Source: Methyloprofundus sp. (lineage in GTDB: Bacteria > Pseudomonadota > Gammaproteobacteria > Methylococcales > Methylomonadaceae). From it: 64,000 bases of DNA. The stretch's first letter is position 1, and every line of letters starts with the position of its first letter. Location: the NCBI GenBank assembly GCA_014859465.1, contig JACUUF010000001.1, forward strand, positions 62,001 through 126,000, read 5' to 3'. The notes beneath the pieces are model-generated. The model did no database searches, was not told the origin of the DNA, and saw nothing but the letters and a program-made list of their open reading frames with translations. A program made the position numbers and the translations under genes. Shown here piece by piece: positions 1 to 9,102 of this stretch.

Positions 1-226
1 CCTTTTCTAGATTCTGAAGAAAGCCGAGTGAAATGTCATAAAACTTGGATGTCGACATCGGCCCATTGGTGACAATAGAGTTTAGGCATCTCTCACAGAA
101 GTCTTTTAGGTTTAATGTTGGGTCGTCTTTTTGCATGCCTTTTAATATGAATCCGGAAGGGCTTTTGAGCATGGTTTCGTACATGGATTCAGTCATATCA
201 AGTTTTTGACACTTTCTTTCTTGCAT
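1..226 (-). CDS. Hypothetical protein, N-terminal part only
   Basis: An open frame of 75 codons starts at an ATG ending at 226 and runs off the left edge without a stop. An AAAGGT ribosome binding site lies just upstream and a TGTATAAT box lies about 35 bases before the start, so the start is well supported. The protein begins MQERKCQKLDMTESMYETML and has several cysteines. I do not recognise a family. Whether it carries the C-tail cannot be seen because its 3' end is outside the window. Confidence 0.6.
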   Translation of the reverse strand, partial: MQERKCQKLDMTESMYETMLKSPSGFILKGMQKDDPTLNLKDFCERCLNSIVTNGPMSTSKFYDISLGFLQNLEK

Positions 227-260
227 TGTTACTACCTTTATTCGTTAATACCTATGAAAT

Positions 261-268
261 ATTATACA
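261..268 (-). promoter_or_regulatory. Extended -10 promoter for the leftmost gene
   Basis: Read on the minus strand this is TGTATAAT, 35 bases upstream of the ATG at 226. It matches the -10 boxes found before many other genes in the window. No clear -35 box is visible. Confidence 0.5.
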
Positions 269-534
269 CTAAGCCTAGTGATGAAATTTTGAGTGGAAAG
301 GGTATTTTTAAGCATTTGTGCCGTAAGATCATTAAAGATTGTTCACTATTACTGTATTTAGAGATAATTATGTGTATTTTAATGATTAGGTCATACAATT
401 TAATTTATTTTAATGCTACTTGAATTTTAATCTATATTTTTTCATGATTTTAATTTTGTTTTAGTCTTCTGTCATGGAGTGAATTGCTGACATGTTAAAA
501 TTATAGGATCAAATAGCTTATAGGGAATAAAATC
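269..534. other. AT-rich divergent intergenic region
   Basis: No coding sequence I would defend. It separates two divergent genes and presumably holds the promoter of the gene starting at 535, but no consensus -35/-10 pair could be assigned to that gene. Confidence 0.5.
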
Positions 535-1215
535 ATGTCAGAGCATTCAGCGATTAATGCTTCTTTTAAGTTCGATAATGAGGCATCGTTTGATCAAGGG
601 TTTTCTATTCTAAAGCCTTGGATAGATGATTCAGATGAGCCATTAGTTTTTAGAGGAATCGGTGTCATTATTATTCCATTGGACAGTTATCGCAATTTAA
701 CCCGGGTATTGGGGCAGGTTTGCGAGATTGCTTCTGAGTTTTCATTAATGGAATATTCAACGGATGGTGGCATCTTTGTAAGATGCGGTAATCATTTTGA
801 TATTGTTAATGTTGATGGGGATGGTGTTGCTGATCTTCTTTTTAATGAGGGGAAGGATCTTGATGCTTACTGCATTCTCCAATCTGGTTTTGATTATTTT
901 GAACAATTGGTCAAGGATAATATATTTGATGAAACAAGTATAAATATTGACGATAAAACGATAGAGTTTTTAAGGTCTTTAGATTCTGAAAGGCTGGAAG
1001 CTGTTTTTGGTGAGCAGTACGCGGACTCCGTTAATGATGACATGTTTGAATATAAGGATGAGGTATTAGCTGAGCTTGCCTTAAGCCTAGTTGAAACACC
1101 GATTCTAACTCTGGAAGAGGCAAAAGAGTTGGATATGGAGAGGGAGCGATCAGAAATAGACTTCTATCGTAGCGAAGTTTTGAGTGAGCTTGAGATTTCT
1201 AATGTTATTCCATGA
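535..1215 (+). CDS. Acidic hypothetical protein with C-tail, paralog of the gene at 34264
   Basis: A 226-residue, strongly acidic protein of unknown function. It aligns by eye with the 237-residue protein at 34264 over its whole length: both start with a short S-F segment, share a central TDG (YSTDGG here, CTDGEN there) and have a late TPI. It ends with the C-tail FYRSEVLSEL (Y at residue 211). Unusually it contains a second, earlier tail-like sequence, FEYKDEVLAEL near residue 163. It is followed after 35 bases by a broken ankyrin gene, suggesting co-transcription. The match to its paralog supports it being real; the role is unknown. Confidence 0.8.
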   Translation: MSEHSAINASFKFDNEASFDQGFSILKPWIDDSDEPLVFRGIGVIIIPLDSYRNLTRVLGQVCEIASEFSLMEYSTDGGIFVRCGNHFDIVNVDGDGVADLLFNEGKDLDAYCILQSGFDYFEQLVKDNIFDETSINIDDKTIEFLRSLDSERLEAVFGEQYADSVNDDMFEYKDEVLAELALSLVETPILTLEEAKELDMERERSEIDFYRSEVLSELEISNVIP

Positions 1216-1250
1216 ATCGAGCCAATCAATTTTGTTCATAGAGAAACGTT

Positions 1251-1752
1251 ATGAGTGCGAAAATTAACCCAGAAAATACCGAAGAGCTGATTTCCTTAAT
1301 GAATTCCACTGGGATATCTAAGTGGAAAGAGAGGCATGCATTGCAAGCCCTGGCATTAATTGAAGCGGGAGCGGATGTGAATGCAAAGAACAGATGGGGT
1401 AGCACGGGCACTTATTTGGACCGCATTTTATGGTAATCCTGGTGTCTTTAATGCGTTTCTGACTAAAGAGTGCGTTGATGTGAACGTACAAAATAGATTC
1501 GGCGCTAATGCACTTATGATAGCTGTGGCTCATGATCGCATTGACGCTGCTAAATTATTGCTAGAGGTAGAAGAGCTTAATATTAACTTGCAGGATGAGG
1601 CGGCGAGAACGGTGCTAGATATAACAAGGGAGGAAGCAAGCAATGATATTGTTTAACTTATTGAGCGTAAGATCGTAGAGCTCGAAGCAAAAAAGATGTC
1701 GGATTATGACTCTGAGCTTCGAGCGGACTTAGCGTCCTTTAATCTAAAGTAA
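1251..1752 (+). pseudogene. Ankyrin-repeat protein with C-tail, broken by a frameshift and a stop
   Basis: Compared with the intact neighbour at 1769 this is the same kind of gene: an N-terminal cap (ELISLMNS...W...ALIEAGADVN), ankyrin repeats, then a tail SDYDSELRADL. The frame is lost at a GGG run at 1406-1408, where one extra G shifts it; removing it restores ...RWGSTALIWTAFYGNPG. A TAA at 1654-1656 then stands where the neighbour has CAG (Gln). Beyond it the frame continues to the tail and a normal stop at 1750-1752. Either a true pseudogene or one indel plus one substitution error; the two independent lesions favour decay. Confidence 0.75.
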
Positions 1753-1768
1753 TAAGGCTGTATAAATA

Positions 1769-2263
1769 ATGAAAGCCGTTGATGAGCAGAAAAGCAAAGA
1801 GTTGATTAAATTAATGAGTGCAGTTAGTCCACGGGAGTGGGAAAGAAAGCACTCAAAACAGGCTTTAGAACTTATTGAATCCGGTGCCGATGTGAATGCA
1901 CAAGATGAAGATGGCTCGACTGCGTTAATGCTTGCGGTAATGTATGGTCATGCGCCGATTTTACAAGCATTACTTGAAGCGGGCTCAGATATTAATGCAC
2001 AAGACAAATGGGGTAAGACGTCGATCATGAGGGTGGCAGAATATGATCGTACAGATATCGTTGAATTGTTACTTGAAGCCGGTGCGGATGTGGGTTTAAA
2101 GGATAATAATGGCTATACGGCGTTAGAATTAGCTAAAGAAGCAAGGTATGATTGCCTTGTCCAGTTAATTAATCAGAAGATTGCAGAGCTCGAAGCAAAG
2201 ACGATGTTGGATTATACCTCTGATCTTCGAACGGATTTAACGCCTTCTATCTTAAGTCAATAA
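1769..2263 (+). CDS. Ankyrin-repeat protein with C-tail
   Basis: A 164-residue protein. Residues 1-45 form a cap (ELIKLMSA...W...ALELIESGADVN) shared with several other ankyrin genes here. About three ankyrin repeats follow, seen from the recurrent GSTALMLAVMYGH, SDINAQDKWGKT and GADVGLKDNNGYTALELA patterns. A charged helix then leads into the C-tail LDYTSDLRTDL (Y149). Ankyrin repeats bind proteins; the partner is unknown. It lies 16 bases after the broken ankyrin copy, which looks like a tandem duplicate. Confidence 0.88.
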   Translation: MKAVDEQKSKELIKLMSAVSPREWERKHSKQALELIESGADVNAQDEDGSTALMLAVMYGHAPILQALLEAGSDINAQDKWGKTSIMRVAEYDRTDIVELLLEAGADVGLKDNNGYTALELAKEARYDCLVQLINQKIAELEAKTMLDYTSDLRTDLTPSILSQ

Positions 2264-2272
2264 GGGTTTATC

Positions 2273-2785
2273 ATGACCTCTATTTTACAACAAAGAGCGC
2301 CCTCTGTAAACATGTCTGCTTCGTAGATCGCAAATTCATCCCCGCGCGCATTGCGCGAGGCTTTCTTTGCTATTCATGGTAAAACTGAAGCTTATGGTCG
2401 AGCCTCACTTAAGGCCGAACTAAGAGGTTATGAGTTGGAGGCTTCATTTAACATTCTATTAAGGCAAGATGACGTTTTTGAGTATCTCGTGGATGCTCTG
2501 AGTGACCTGTCATTTAACATAGGCTCTGTGTCAGCAGATTATGATGATCTTGATCCTTTTTTGAGTTTTCAAGTGTATGATGCTGATCTTAGTATTGGGG
2601 AAATGTTAGGGCTTGGAAGTATTGTTAACTGGGAAACCTCAAGCCAGTTAAGGGATAGCCTGGACGCTTTGATTTTTGACAAGCTAAAAGCGTCCGAGGC
2701 TAAATCTCTGGATTCTTACAGGGACGAGCTGACAGAAGACTTAATCTTATTCTCGGTCAATTCCTCTCCAATCTCATGGCGATAA
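2273..2785 (+). pseudogene. Acidic tail-family protein with an in-frame amber codon near the start
   Basis: The ATG at 2273 opens a frame that meets TAG at 2324-2326 after 17 codons, then continues open to the stop at 2783-2785. An alternative is a TTG start at 2351 giving 144 residues. The body has alternating beta-like segments and ends in the C-tail LDSYRDELTEDL. I do not recognise a fold. The last 70 bases overlap, in antisense, the end of the minus-strand gene at 2716, so the two tails are encoded on opposite strands of the same stretch. Confidence 0.6.
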
Positions 2786-3405
2786 TTTTTCAATCTAAGT
2801 GACTCGATCTCTTCTATTTTTTTCATCAGGTCTGCATGCTCGAACGTATTGAATACGGTATAAGGCCTAATTTTAATATCAAACTGCTCAATTACTAGAT
2901 GATCTTTACCAATGCTTGATTTTAAAGTCTGATACAAGTCATTTTCATCAAGATGGTATTGCGATAAGGTTTGTCCTTTGTAGCTGCTTTTTGATTCGTA
3001 AATCTTAAACATTAAATCTTCATTGTATCCCAGGTATTCAAATTCGAAATCTTGGCCATTCTCATCTTTTAAGAAATCAGAATTTCGTACGGTTTCATAA
3101 ATAGCCGCTATCTCGGGCTCTCCACCAAATATAGCAATCAATGTCTCAAGTCTTTTCTTTTCTAGATCACAAAGGAGCGCTTCTGATTCAATTTCATTGT
3201 CAATGAATTCTTGAATATGGATAATTTCTTCAGGATCAACGTTATATTGTTTGGCGTATCGAAGAATGGTTTTATTGACTTCTACCGGACTAGGTTTGTC
3301 CTGGTTTAAATCGGCAGCCTCAATGTCTTTAATGATTTTCCCATTAGTAACAACAAGGGTGCCGTTCTCAAACGGGACGATACAAAGTGTGTTTTTTTGA
3401 TTCAT
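2716..3405 (-). CDS. Acidic hypothetical protein with C-tail
   Basis: A 229-residue protein of unknown function. Residues 1-40 look like a small beta segment (CIVPFENGTLVVTNGKIIKD), followed by a helical middle and a charged helix (MKKIEEIESL) feeding the C-tail KNYRHEIGEEL (Y208). An extended -10 box lies at 3437-3445. Its 3' end overlaps the converging gene at 2273-2785 by 70 bases. No homology to a named family was recognised. Confidence 0.75.
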   Translation of the reverse strand: MNQKNTLCIVPFENGTLVVTNGKIIKDIEAADLNQDKPSPVEVNKTILRYAKQYNVDPEEIIHIQEFIDNEIESEALLCDLEKKRLETLIAIFGGEPEIAAIYETVRNSDFLKDENGQDFEFEYLGYNEDLMFKIYESKSSYKGQTLSQYHLDENDLYQTLKSSIGKDHLVIEQFDIKIRPYTVFNTFEHADLMKKIEEIESLRLKNYRHEIGEELTENKIKSSVSSSL

Positions 3406-3436
3406 TTCAATTAGCCTTTTGTGTTGTATATTGTTA

Positions 3437-3445
3437 ATTATATCA
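3437..3445 (-). promoter_or_regulatory. Extended -10 promoter
   Basis: Minus-strand TGATATAAT, about 32 bases before the start at 3405. It matches the recurring extended -10 of the tail-family genes. Confidence 0.55.
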
Positions 3446-3495
3446 TGTTGGTTTAGTTAATTTCCGTAGGGTTTACGAAGGGTTTGAACTATTGA

Positions 3496-3693
3496 GAGTG
3501 GTATAAAGATATCGACTTAAGCTTAACAGACAATACAGGTCGAGCAGCGCTAGATATGGCTTATTTTAAAAGGTCATCCGAGCCTGCTGAACTTATTCAA
3601 AAGGAATTACTGAGACGCGAGGCTCAGGAGATTTCTGAGTATCGAGATTCTGTATTGGAGGAGGAGAGGTGGGCTTGGGGTCACGTTTTGTGA
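3496..3693 (+). pseudogene. 3' remnant of an ankyrin gene with C-tail
   Basis: A start-less open stretch encodes an ankyrin-like end (SLTDNTGRAALDMAYF), a charged helix and a tail-like SEYRDSVLEEE, then a stop at 3691-3693. A stop at 3493-3495 closes the frame upstream and no N-terminal cap is present. It is the 3' end of a lost tail-family ankyrin gene, beside the CRISPR-Cas locus. Confidence 0.6.
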
Positions 3694-3767
3694 CTTCAAG
3701 ATAGTATTTTCATGCTGTTTATGCCAAAAAGAAGCTAAGCTGATCGTATTTCTTGTAAATCATATAA

Positions 3768-4532
3768 TTACTCTCTAAGAGCTAAATGTTGATGTCTATT
3801 GGGGTTTTCGCTTTGATCAGTTACCAAATACGTGTGTAGAGTATAAAGAAAAAGCGCTTTTCTACACGACACGGCAAGCACTCCATTTGTCATTTGATAG
3901 TCTATTTCTATAATCTTTTTTTGCTCACTGTTTAATTGTGGATTAGGGATTAGGAAGAAAGTTTTATATGTATTCCAGTCGTTATCGTTTTCAATATGAC
4001 TAAGCGAGTTTTTAATTTTAACTACAGATACGCCTCCTTGTATGCGAGGTAAGTTGAAATCTTTAAATGTAGCCGATGATTCCTCCCATCCTCTAATATG
4101 CCAGCGAAATCCGGAGCTAATCAAGCTATGCGGGTAAATTATCCGACTGCTTGGCTCGGGTGTGTTTAATGACAAATAGTCGAACTCAATAGCCAATTCA
4201 TTTTTAATGGCTTTTTGAATGGCGCGGAACTTATCCATATCCATGCCCGAATTTACTGTTTCCAGTTGATGGCTAAAGTCTGGGTGACCTACAATGTTCA
4301 GGTAGTCAGAAAAGCGATATTTGTTTTTAGTTCGATAATCTTCACTTGGCACATATCCAAGACTGCGTGGGTGATAAATGATTTGCCCCGGCTTCTTTTC
4401 AGATATGAGGGAAAAAATTTTCGTAGCCGTAGATTCTTTTATATCAAATCGATCAATGAGGTCTTTGCGCGTAACACGCCCCTCAAAGAAAGCCTTATGT
4501 AAGGCAAAATCAATGTAATCTTTGTTATCCAT
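3768..4532 (-). CDS. WYL-domain transcriptional regulator
   Basis: A 254-residue predicted DNA-binding regulator. Residues about 5-62 form a winged helix-turn-helix (TRKDLIDRFDIKESTATKIF). Residues about 110-170 form a WYL domain, with the signature segment GFRWHIRGWE at 141-150 and the preceding AIEFDYLSL strand. The C-terminal part fits the WCX extension. HTH-WYL-WCX proteins such as BrxR and CapW repress defence genes and are thought to sense nucleic acids or nucleotides. Its position beside tracrRNA-cas9, with an inverted repeat at 4725-4747, suggests it controls itself or the locus. AAGGAA precedes the ATG. Confidence 0.85.
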   Translation of the reverse strand: MDNKDYIDFALHKAFFEGRVTRKDLIDRFDIKESTATKIFSLISEKKPGQIIYHPRSLGYVPSEDYRTKNKYRFSDYLNIVGHPDFSHQLETVNSGMDMDKFRAIQKAIKNELAIEFDYLSLNTPEPSSRIIYPHSLISSGFRWHIRGWEESSATFKDFNLPRIQGGVSVVKIKNSLSHIENDNDWNTYKTFFLIPNPQLNSEQKKIIEIDYQMTNGVLAVSCRKALFLYTLHTYLVTDQSENPNRHQHLALRE

Positions 4533-4724
4533 AACTGGCTTATTTCCTTGCTTACGCTATCTCACTACTTATTAATTATATAGGGTACAAGGCCTAAAAA
4601 GTCACTTATATTTCAATACCTGTTGATTTTTAACACCTATTGTATTTTAATGGGATGTATAGGTAAATTATTTTATATATGGGGATGGTGGTGAGTCATT
4701 TTTTAACTGTATCCCGATACGATA

Positions 4725-4747
4725 TTCTCACCTTTAGCGGGTGAGAA
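4725..4747. repeat. 8-bp inverted repeat, candidate regulator operator
   Basis: TTCTCACC and GGTGAGAA arms are separated by 7 bases. It lies between the WYL gene and the 3' end of the tracrRNA. It could be an operator for the WYL protein. Its arms also resemble the CCGGGGTGAGAG core of the CRISPR repeat, so a decayed repeat half is an alternative. Confidence 0.45.
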
Positions 4748-4789
4748 CGGGTGATTCTACTTGGATTTGATTGTTAGCATGCATTCAAA

Positions 4790-4888
4790 ATAAAAAGCCC
4801 GCTCAAAGCGGGTTTTGGGTTAGGAACATTTAAGTCCTTATTGCAGTAACGGCTCTCACCCCGGAATACGACAATAACTATATTGTTA
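4790..4888 (-). ncRNA. tracrRNA
   Basis: Read on the minus strand, 4875 downward gives an anti-repeat that begins ATTGTCGTATTCCGGGGTGA and continues GAG. It pairs with the crRNA repeat except for a bulged centre. It is followed by CCGTTACTGCAATAAGG, closely resembling the nexus of the Neisseria meningitidis tracrRNA, and by a terminator hairpin. The 5' end is uncertain; TAACAAT with TTGTAA upstream could be its promoter. It is transcribed away from cas9, and its promoter region overlaps the cas9 leader. It guides crRNA maturation and Cas9 loading. Confidence 0.85.
4791..4812 (-). terminator. Intrinsic terminator of the tracrRNA
   Basis: On the minus strand, CCCGCT and AGCGGG pair around a 3-base loop, followed by CTTTTTA. 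It ends the tracrRNA and forms its 3' hairpin. Confidence 0.8.
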
Positions 4889-4938
4889 CACAGGTATATG
4901 GTTATTACAATTGTTTTTTATTTTATAAGGATCATAAC

Positions 4939-7900
4939 ATGAAATACCGCTTAGGTTTAGATATTGGCGTAGCATCTGTCGGTGCGGCGCTTTTAACTGA
5001 TGATAGAATCCTTGCGCTTCATGTGCGCACGTTTGAAAAAGCTGAAACGGCCAAAGAAGGCGAATCACTCAATAAAATCCGTCGAGAAGCGCGTTTAACC
5101 CGTCGTCGTATTCGTCGTCGTGCTTTCCGTTTAACGCGTTTAAGACGTGCTTTGCATCAAGCCAATCTAATTGACACCCCGGATGTGGAATCCCTCAATA
5201 TTGTCGGCATTTCGCCTTGGGATTTGCGTGCTAAAGCCTTAAGTCAAAAACTTGCGCCGCAAGAACTGGCAGCGGCCTTGTATCACATCGTTAAACACCG
5301 TGGTTTTCAGTCAAATCGTAAAAGTGAAGCCAAAGAAGATGAGAAAGCCGGACAAATGCTCAGTGGTGTGGCTAAAAACAAAGCACTGTTAGAGCAGAAA
5401 AACTATCAAACGATTGGCGAAATGGTCGCTAAAGATGAAAATTTTCAACAGGCCAAACGCAATAAAGGCGGGGATTATGGTCACACATTTGCCCGTCAAG
5501 ATTTAGTTAATGAAGTTGAAAAACTCTTTGCAGCACAACAAAATTTAGCCAATTCTTACGCCACTGATGATCTAAAAAACAAAGTCATTGAACTGCTTTT
5601 AGCCCGAAAACCGGCTTTGAGTGGTGAAGCCTTATTAAAAATGGTGGGCAAGTGTACGTTTGAAACCACAGAGTATCGGGCTCCCAAAGCCTGCTATACC
5701 GTAGAGCGTTTTGTTTGGCTTACCAAACTCAACAACTTGCGTTTATTGTCAAATGGTGGCTCGCGCGCCTTAACCGAAGAAGAACGTCAAACGCTTATTG
5801 AGCTACCGTTTAACCAAGCCAAACTCACCTATAAACAAGTCCGTAAAAAGTTAGATTTAGCGGATGACATTAAATTTAACGGACTGAGTTATTACAGTAA
5901 AAACGGCAAAGACCCGGAAGAAACAAACCTGTTTGAAGCCAAATATTTTAACCAACTCAAAAAAGCCTATAAAGAAGCCGGACTTGAAAGCCAATGGCTA
6001 CAAGACAGCCAAGATGCACACAAACTCGATCATTTAACCTATGCCCAAACCGTGTTTAAAGACGATAAAGAAAGCCAGGCCTGGTTGCTTGCCAAAGGAA
6101 TTGAACAACCGGTGATAGACGCGGTATTAAACATGTCCTTTAGTGAATTTATTCGGTTATCGCTCAAAGCGCTCAATAACATTTTGCCGTTTATGGAGCA
6201 AGGTCAGCGTTATGATCAAGCAGTGGTTTCAGCCGGTTATCAGCATCATAGTGATTTAACAACAGCGCAAAAAACTAACTTTTTACCACCGCTGGATAAA
6301 GACGATTTTACCAATCCGGTGGTTTACCGGGCGATTAACCAAACACGTAAATTGGTGAATGCGATTGTTAAACAATACGGTGCGCCTATGTCGGTACATA
6401 TTGAATTAGCGCGTGATCTAAATAAGTCATTTAAAGAACGCAAAGATATTGAACGTGAGCAAAAAGAAAATGAAGCCAATCGTAATCAAGAATTAGCCCA
6501 ATTTATCGAGTTGTCTGGCAAGCAGCCAAATGGTCATGAGTTGGCCAAAATGCGCTTATATCGTGAGCAAGATGGACGGTGTGCTTATTCTCAAGAGCGG
6601 ATTGAATTAGAGCGCTTATGCGAAATTGGTTATGTCGAAATCGACCATGCATTGCCCTATTCGCGCAGTTTTGATAATAGTTTTGGCAATAAGGTATTGG
6701 TTCATACCGCCGAAAACCGTAACAAAGGCAATCGCACGCCGTATGAATATTTGGGTGGAAAAGACAACAACCAGGCCTGGTTGCAATTTGAGGCTTGGGT
6801 TAAATCCACCATTAAAAACTTCCGTAAACAGCAAAAACTCCTGCGCAAAGATTTTGACGAAAAACAAGCCGCAGAGTTCCGTGATCGCAATTTAAACGAC
6901 ACTCGTTATGCCGGACGGGTGATGAAAAACCTGATCGAAACCCATCTTCAGTTGCACGACGAATCAACAGCACAAAAATGTGTGGTGGTATCCGGCCAAC
7001 TTACCGCCTTTTTACGTGGGCGCTGGGGTCTAAATAAAGTGCGCGCCGATGGTGATAAACATCACGCATTGGATGCCGCTGTTGTAGCGGCCTGTTCGCA
7101 TAGCATGGTCAAGCGGTTATCCGACTACGCGCGCAAACAAGAATTAGAGGCGGTCAAGCGAGACTTTGTTGATCCGCAAACCGGCGAGGTATTGGATATA
7201 AACGCCTTGCGTCAATTAGAAGCCCAATTTCCAACACCTTGGCCGCATTTCCGTAAAGAACTTTTAGCGCGTTTATCCGATGATCCGCAAGCCGAGTTAG
7301 CGAACATTTCAGAAATGGATGCCGAATGGATAACGCAAATTCAACCCCTACGGGTATCACGGATGCCAACGCGCCGCAGTTTGGGCGCAGCGCATCAAGA
7401 AACCGTGCGTTCGGCGAAACAGCTTGATCAAAATTTAAGCAGTGTTAAAACACCGTTATCGAAAATCAAACTTAAAGACTTAGAACGTATTCAGGGTTAT
7501 GAAGACCTGCGCAATCAAACCCTGATTGAGGCCTTGCGCAAACGACTTAACACCTTTAGCGATAACCCTGAAAAAGCGTTTGCTGAACCTTTTTATAAAC
7601 CCGGCAAAGCCAATGGGTTTAATGCAGATATTTCAAAGTTAGCCGATTATGCCGGTCAACCGGCGCACCAAGTAAAAACTTTACCGTTGCTAGACACCCA
7701 AAAAAGCGGTATGCCTTTGCGTGGTGGGGTGGTGAATAACGGCGATATGTTACGCATTGATTTATTCACCAAAGGCGGCAAATATTTTGTGGTGCCGATT
7801 TATGTCGCCGACGTGGTTAAGGCTGAATTGCCGAATCGAGCCGTGGTCGCTGGCAAGCTGGAAAATGAATGGACAGTGATGGATGAAAACTATGCGTTTT

Positions 7901-8178
7901 TATTTAGCCTATATCCAAATGATTGGCTTAAAGTCAGTTTTAAATCCAAGCCGACAATTGAGGGTTATTATGCCGGGCTGGATCGTTCAACTGGCGCCAT
8001 ACATTTATGGGCGCACGACCGGAATCAAGCCGTCGGTAAAGACGGTTTAATCCGCAGTATTGGTGTTAAATCAGCAGATAGCTTGCAAAAATACCATATT
8101 AATATTTTAGGCCGCGCTTATCTCGCGCAACCCGAAGTGCGTCAATCGCTGATTAAGCCTAAAACCAAAGAGGCTTAA
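4939..8178 (+). CDS. cas9: Cas9 endonuclease, type II-C
   Basis: The crRNA/tracrRNA-guided double-strand DNA nuclease of the CRISPR system. It has 1079 residues, typical for II-C. RuvC-I is YRLGLDIGVASVG (D8). An arginine-rich bridge helix lies near residues 50-75. RuvC-II is HIELARDL (E489). The HNH domain has EIDHALPYS (D569, H570) and ENRNKGN (N593). RuvC-III is KHHALDAAV (H708/H709, D712). The last part should hold the PAM-interacting domain. All catalytic residues are present, so it looks active. The ATG at 4939 follows an AAGGA site. cas1 starts 4 bases after the stop. The operon looks less AT-rich than the surrounding genes, suggesting transfer as a block. Confidence 0.97.
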   Translation: MKYRLGLDIGVASVGAALLTDDRILALHVRTFEKAETAKEGESLNKIRREARLTRRRIRRRAFRLTRLRRALHQANLIDTPDVESLNIVGISPWDLRAKALSQKLAPQELAAALYHIVKHRGFQSNRKSEAKEDEKAGQMLSGVAKNKALLEQKNYQTIGEMVAKDENFQQAKRNKGGDYGHTFARQDLVNEVEKLFAAQQNLANSYATDDLKNKVIELLLARKPALSGEALLKMVGKCTFETTEYRAPKACYTVERFVWLTKLNNLRLLSNGGSRALTEEERQTLIELPFNQAKLTYKQVRKKLDLADDIKFNGLSYYSKNGKDPEETNLFEAKYFNQLKKAYKEAGLESQWLQDSQDAHKLDHLTYAQTVFKDDKESQAWLLAKGIEQPVIDAVLNMSFSEFIRLSLKALNNILPFMEQGQRYDQAVVSAGYQHHSDLTTAQKTNFLPPLDKDDFTNPVVYRAINQTRKLVNAIVKQYGAPMSVHIELARDLNKSFKERKDIEREQKENEANRNQELAQFIELSGKQPNGHELAKMRLYREQDGRCAYSQERIELERLCEIGYVEIDHALPYSRSFDNSFGNKVLVHTAENRNKGNRTPYEYLGGKDNNQAWLQFEAWVKSTIKNFRKQQKLLRKDFDEKQAAEFRDRNLNDTRYAGRVMKNLIETHLQLHDESTAQKCVVVSGQLTAFLRGRWGLNKVRADGDKHHALDAAVVAACSHSMVKRLSDYARKQELEAVKRDFVDPQTGEVLDINALRQLEAQFPTPWPHFRKELLARLSDDPQAELANISEMDAEWITQIQPLRVSRMPTRRSLGAAHQETVRSAKQLDQNLSSVKTPLSKIKLKDLERIQGYEDLRNQTLIEALRKRLNTFSDNPEKAFAEPFYKPGKANGFNADISKLADYAGQPAHQVKTLPLLDTQKSGMPLRGGVVNNGDMLRIDLFTKGGKYFVVPIYVADVVKAELPNRAVVAGKLENEWTVMDENYAFLFSLYPNDWLKVSFKSKPTIEGYYAGLDRSTGAIHLWAHDRNQAVGKDGLIRSIGVKSADSLQKYHINILGRAYLAQPEVRQSLIKPKTKEA

Positions 8179-8181
8179 ATC

Positions 8182-9102
8182 ATGGGCTGGCGCAGTGTTT
8201 TGATTAGTCAACCAGCGCATTTAAGTTATAAAAACCTAGCCTTGCAAATTAAACAAGACCAAGGCCAGGCACAAGTGATGTTGGAGGACATTGCCGCGAT
8301 TGTGTTAGACAATCTGCAAATTACCCTCAGTGCACAGCTTTTATCGGCCTGCGCCCAATGTAATATCGCGGTGATTACTGTGGACGATACCCATTTACCC
8401 AATGGGGTATTACATGGATTTTTACCGCATTCGCGCGCCTTAAAAGTCATGCAGGCGCAGCTTGGAATGAGCCGCCCACAACAAAAACGCTTGTGGCAAA
8501 CACTGATTCAACAAAAAATCATTAACCAAGCCAGTGCATTAACCGCACTAGGTCAAACAACCGCTTGTCATCAATTATACACTTTCGCCCGGCAAGTTAA
8601 ATCCGGTGACCCAGATAATTACGAGGCGCAAGCGGCGCAATTGTATTTTAAAACCCTGTTTGGTAAAGGGTTTCAGCGCCGTGATGAAAGCCTTGTGAAT
8701 GCGGCATTAAATTATAGCTATAGCCTAGTGCGCTCTGCGTTAGCGCGCTCCTTAGTCGCCTATGGTTTTTTACCGGCATTTGGTTTACAGCACCATAATG
8801 AGCAAAATGCGTTTAATTTAGCCGATGATTTAATCGAGCCTTATCGACCTCATATTGATTATTGGGTGATTCAAGCCTTAGCAGACATCGATCCGCAAAC
8901 CAGCGACTTAACCACCGCCATAAAAGCGCAGTTGGTGAATTTTCTGCATCAAGATTTACCGCGTATCGAAAACAATCAACCTCAAGGCAAAAGCACTTTG
9001 CTGGCGTTAGTTGAAGCCAGTGTGATTAGTTTAAGTCAAACGATTAACCAACAAGCCGAACAACCACCAGGCCTGGTTTTGCCGGGAGCAATCGAATTAT
9101 GA
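8182..9102 (+). CDS. cas1: Cas1 integrase, type II
   Basis: The metal-dependent integrase that inserts new spacers together with Cas2. It has 306 residues, normal for type II. Visible family features are [20 protein letters not shown], the histidine in GLQHHNEQN (H204/H205) and the acid in [12 protein letters not shown] (E219). It lies 4 bases after cas9 and overlaps cas2 by ATGA. The gene appears intact, but its partner cas2 is frameshifted. Confidence 0.95.
   Translation: MGWRSVLISQPAHLSYKNLALQIKQDQGQAQVMLEDIAAIVLDNLQITLSAQLLSACAQCNIAVITVDDTHLPNGVLHGFLPHSRALKVMQAQLGMSRPQQKRLWQTLIQQKIINQASALTALGQTTACHQLYTFARQVKSGDPDNYEAQAAQLYFKTLFGKGFQRRDESLVNAALNYSYSLVRSALARSLVAYGFLPAFGLQHHNEQNAFNLADDLIEPYRPHIDYWVIQALADIDPQTSDLTTAIKAQLVNFLHQDLPRIENNQPQGKSTLLALVEASVISLSQTINQQAEQPPGLVLPGAIEL

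Noticed and set aside
226-423. Plus-strand frame of 65 codons
   Set aside because: It starts opposite the supported minus-strand gene start, lacks a ribosome binding site and lies over AT-rich intergenic sequence and a promoter.
4681-4760. The GGGTGAGAA sequences as an extra CRISPR repeat
   Set aside because: Only about 8-10 bases resemble the repeat core; an inverted-repeat operator explains them better, though a decayed half cannot be excluded.
6616-6902. Open frames antisense to cas9
   Set aside because: They lie wholly inside cas9, which has complete catalytic motifs; they reflect its codon composition.
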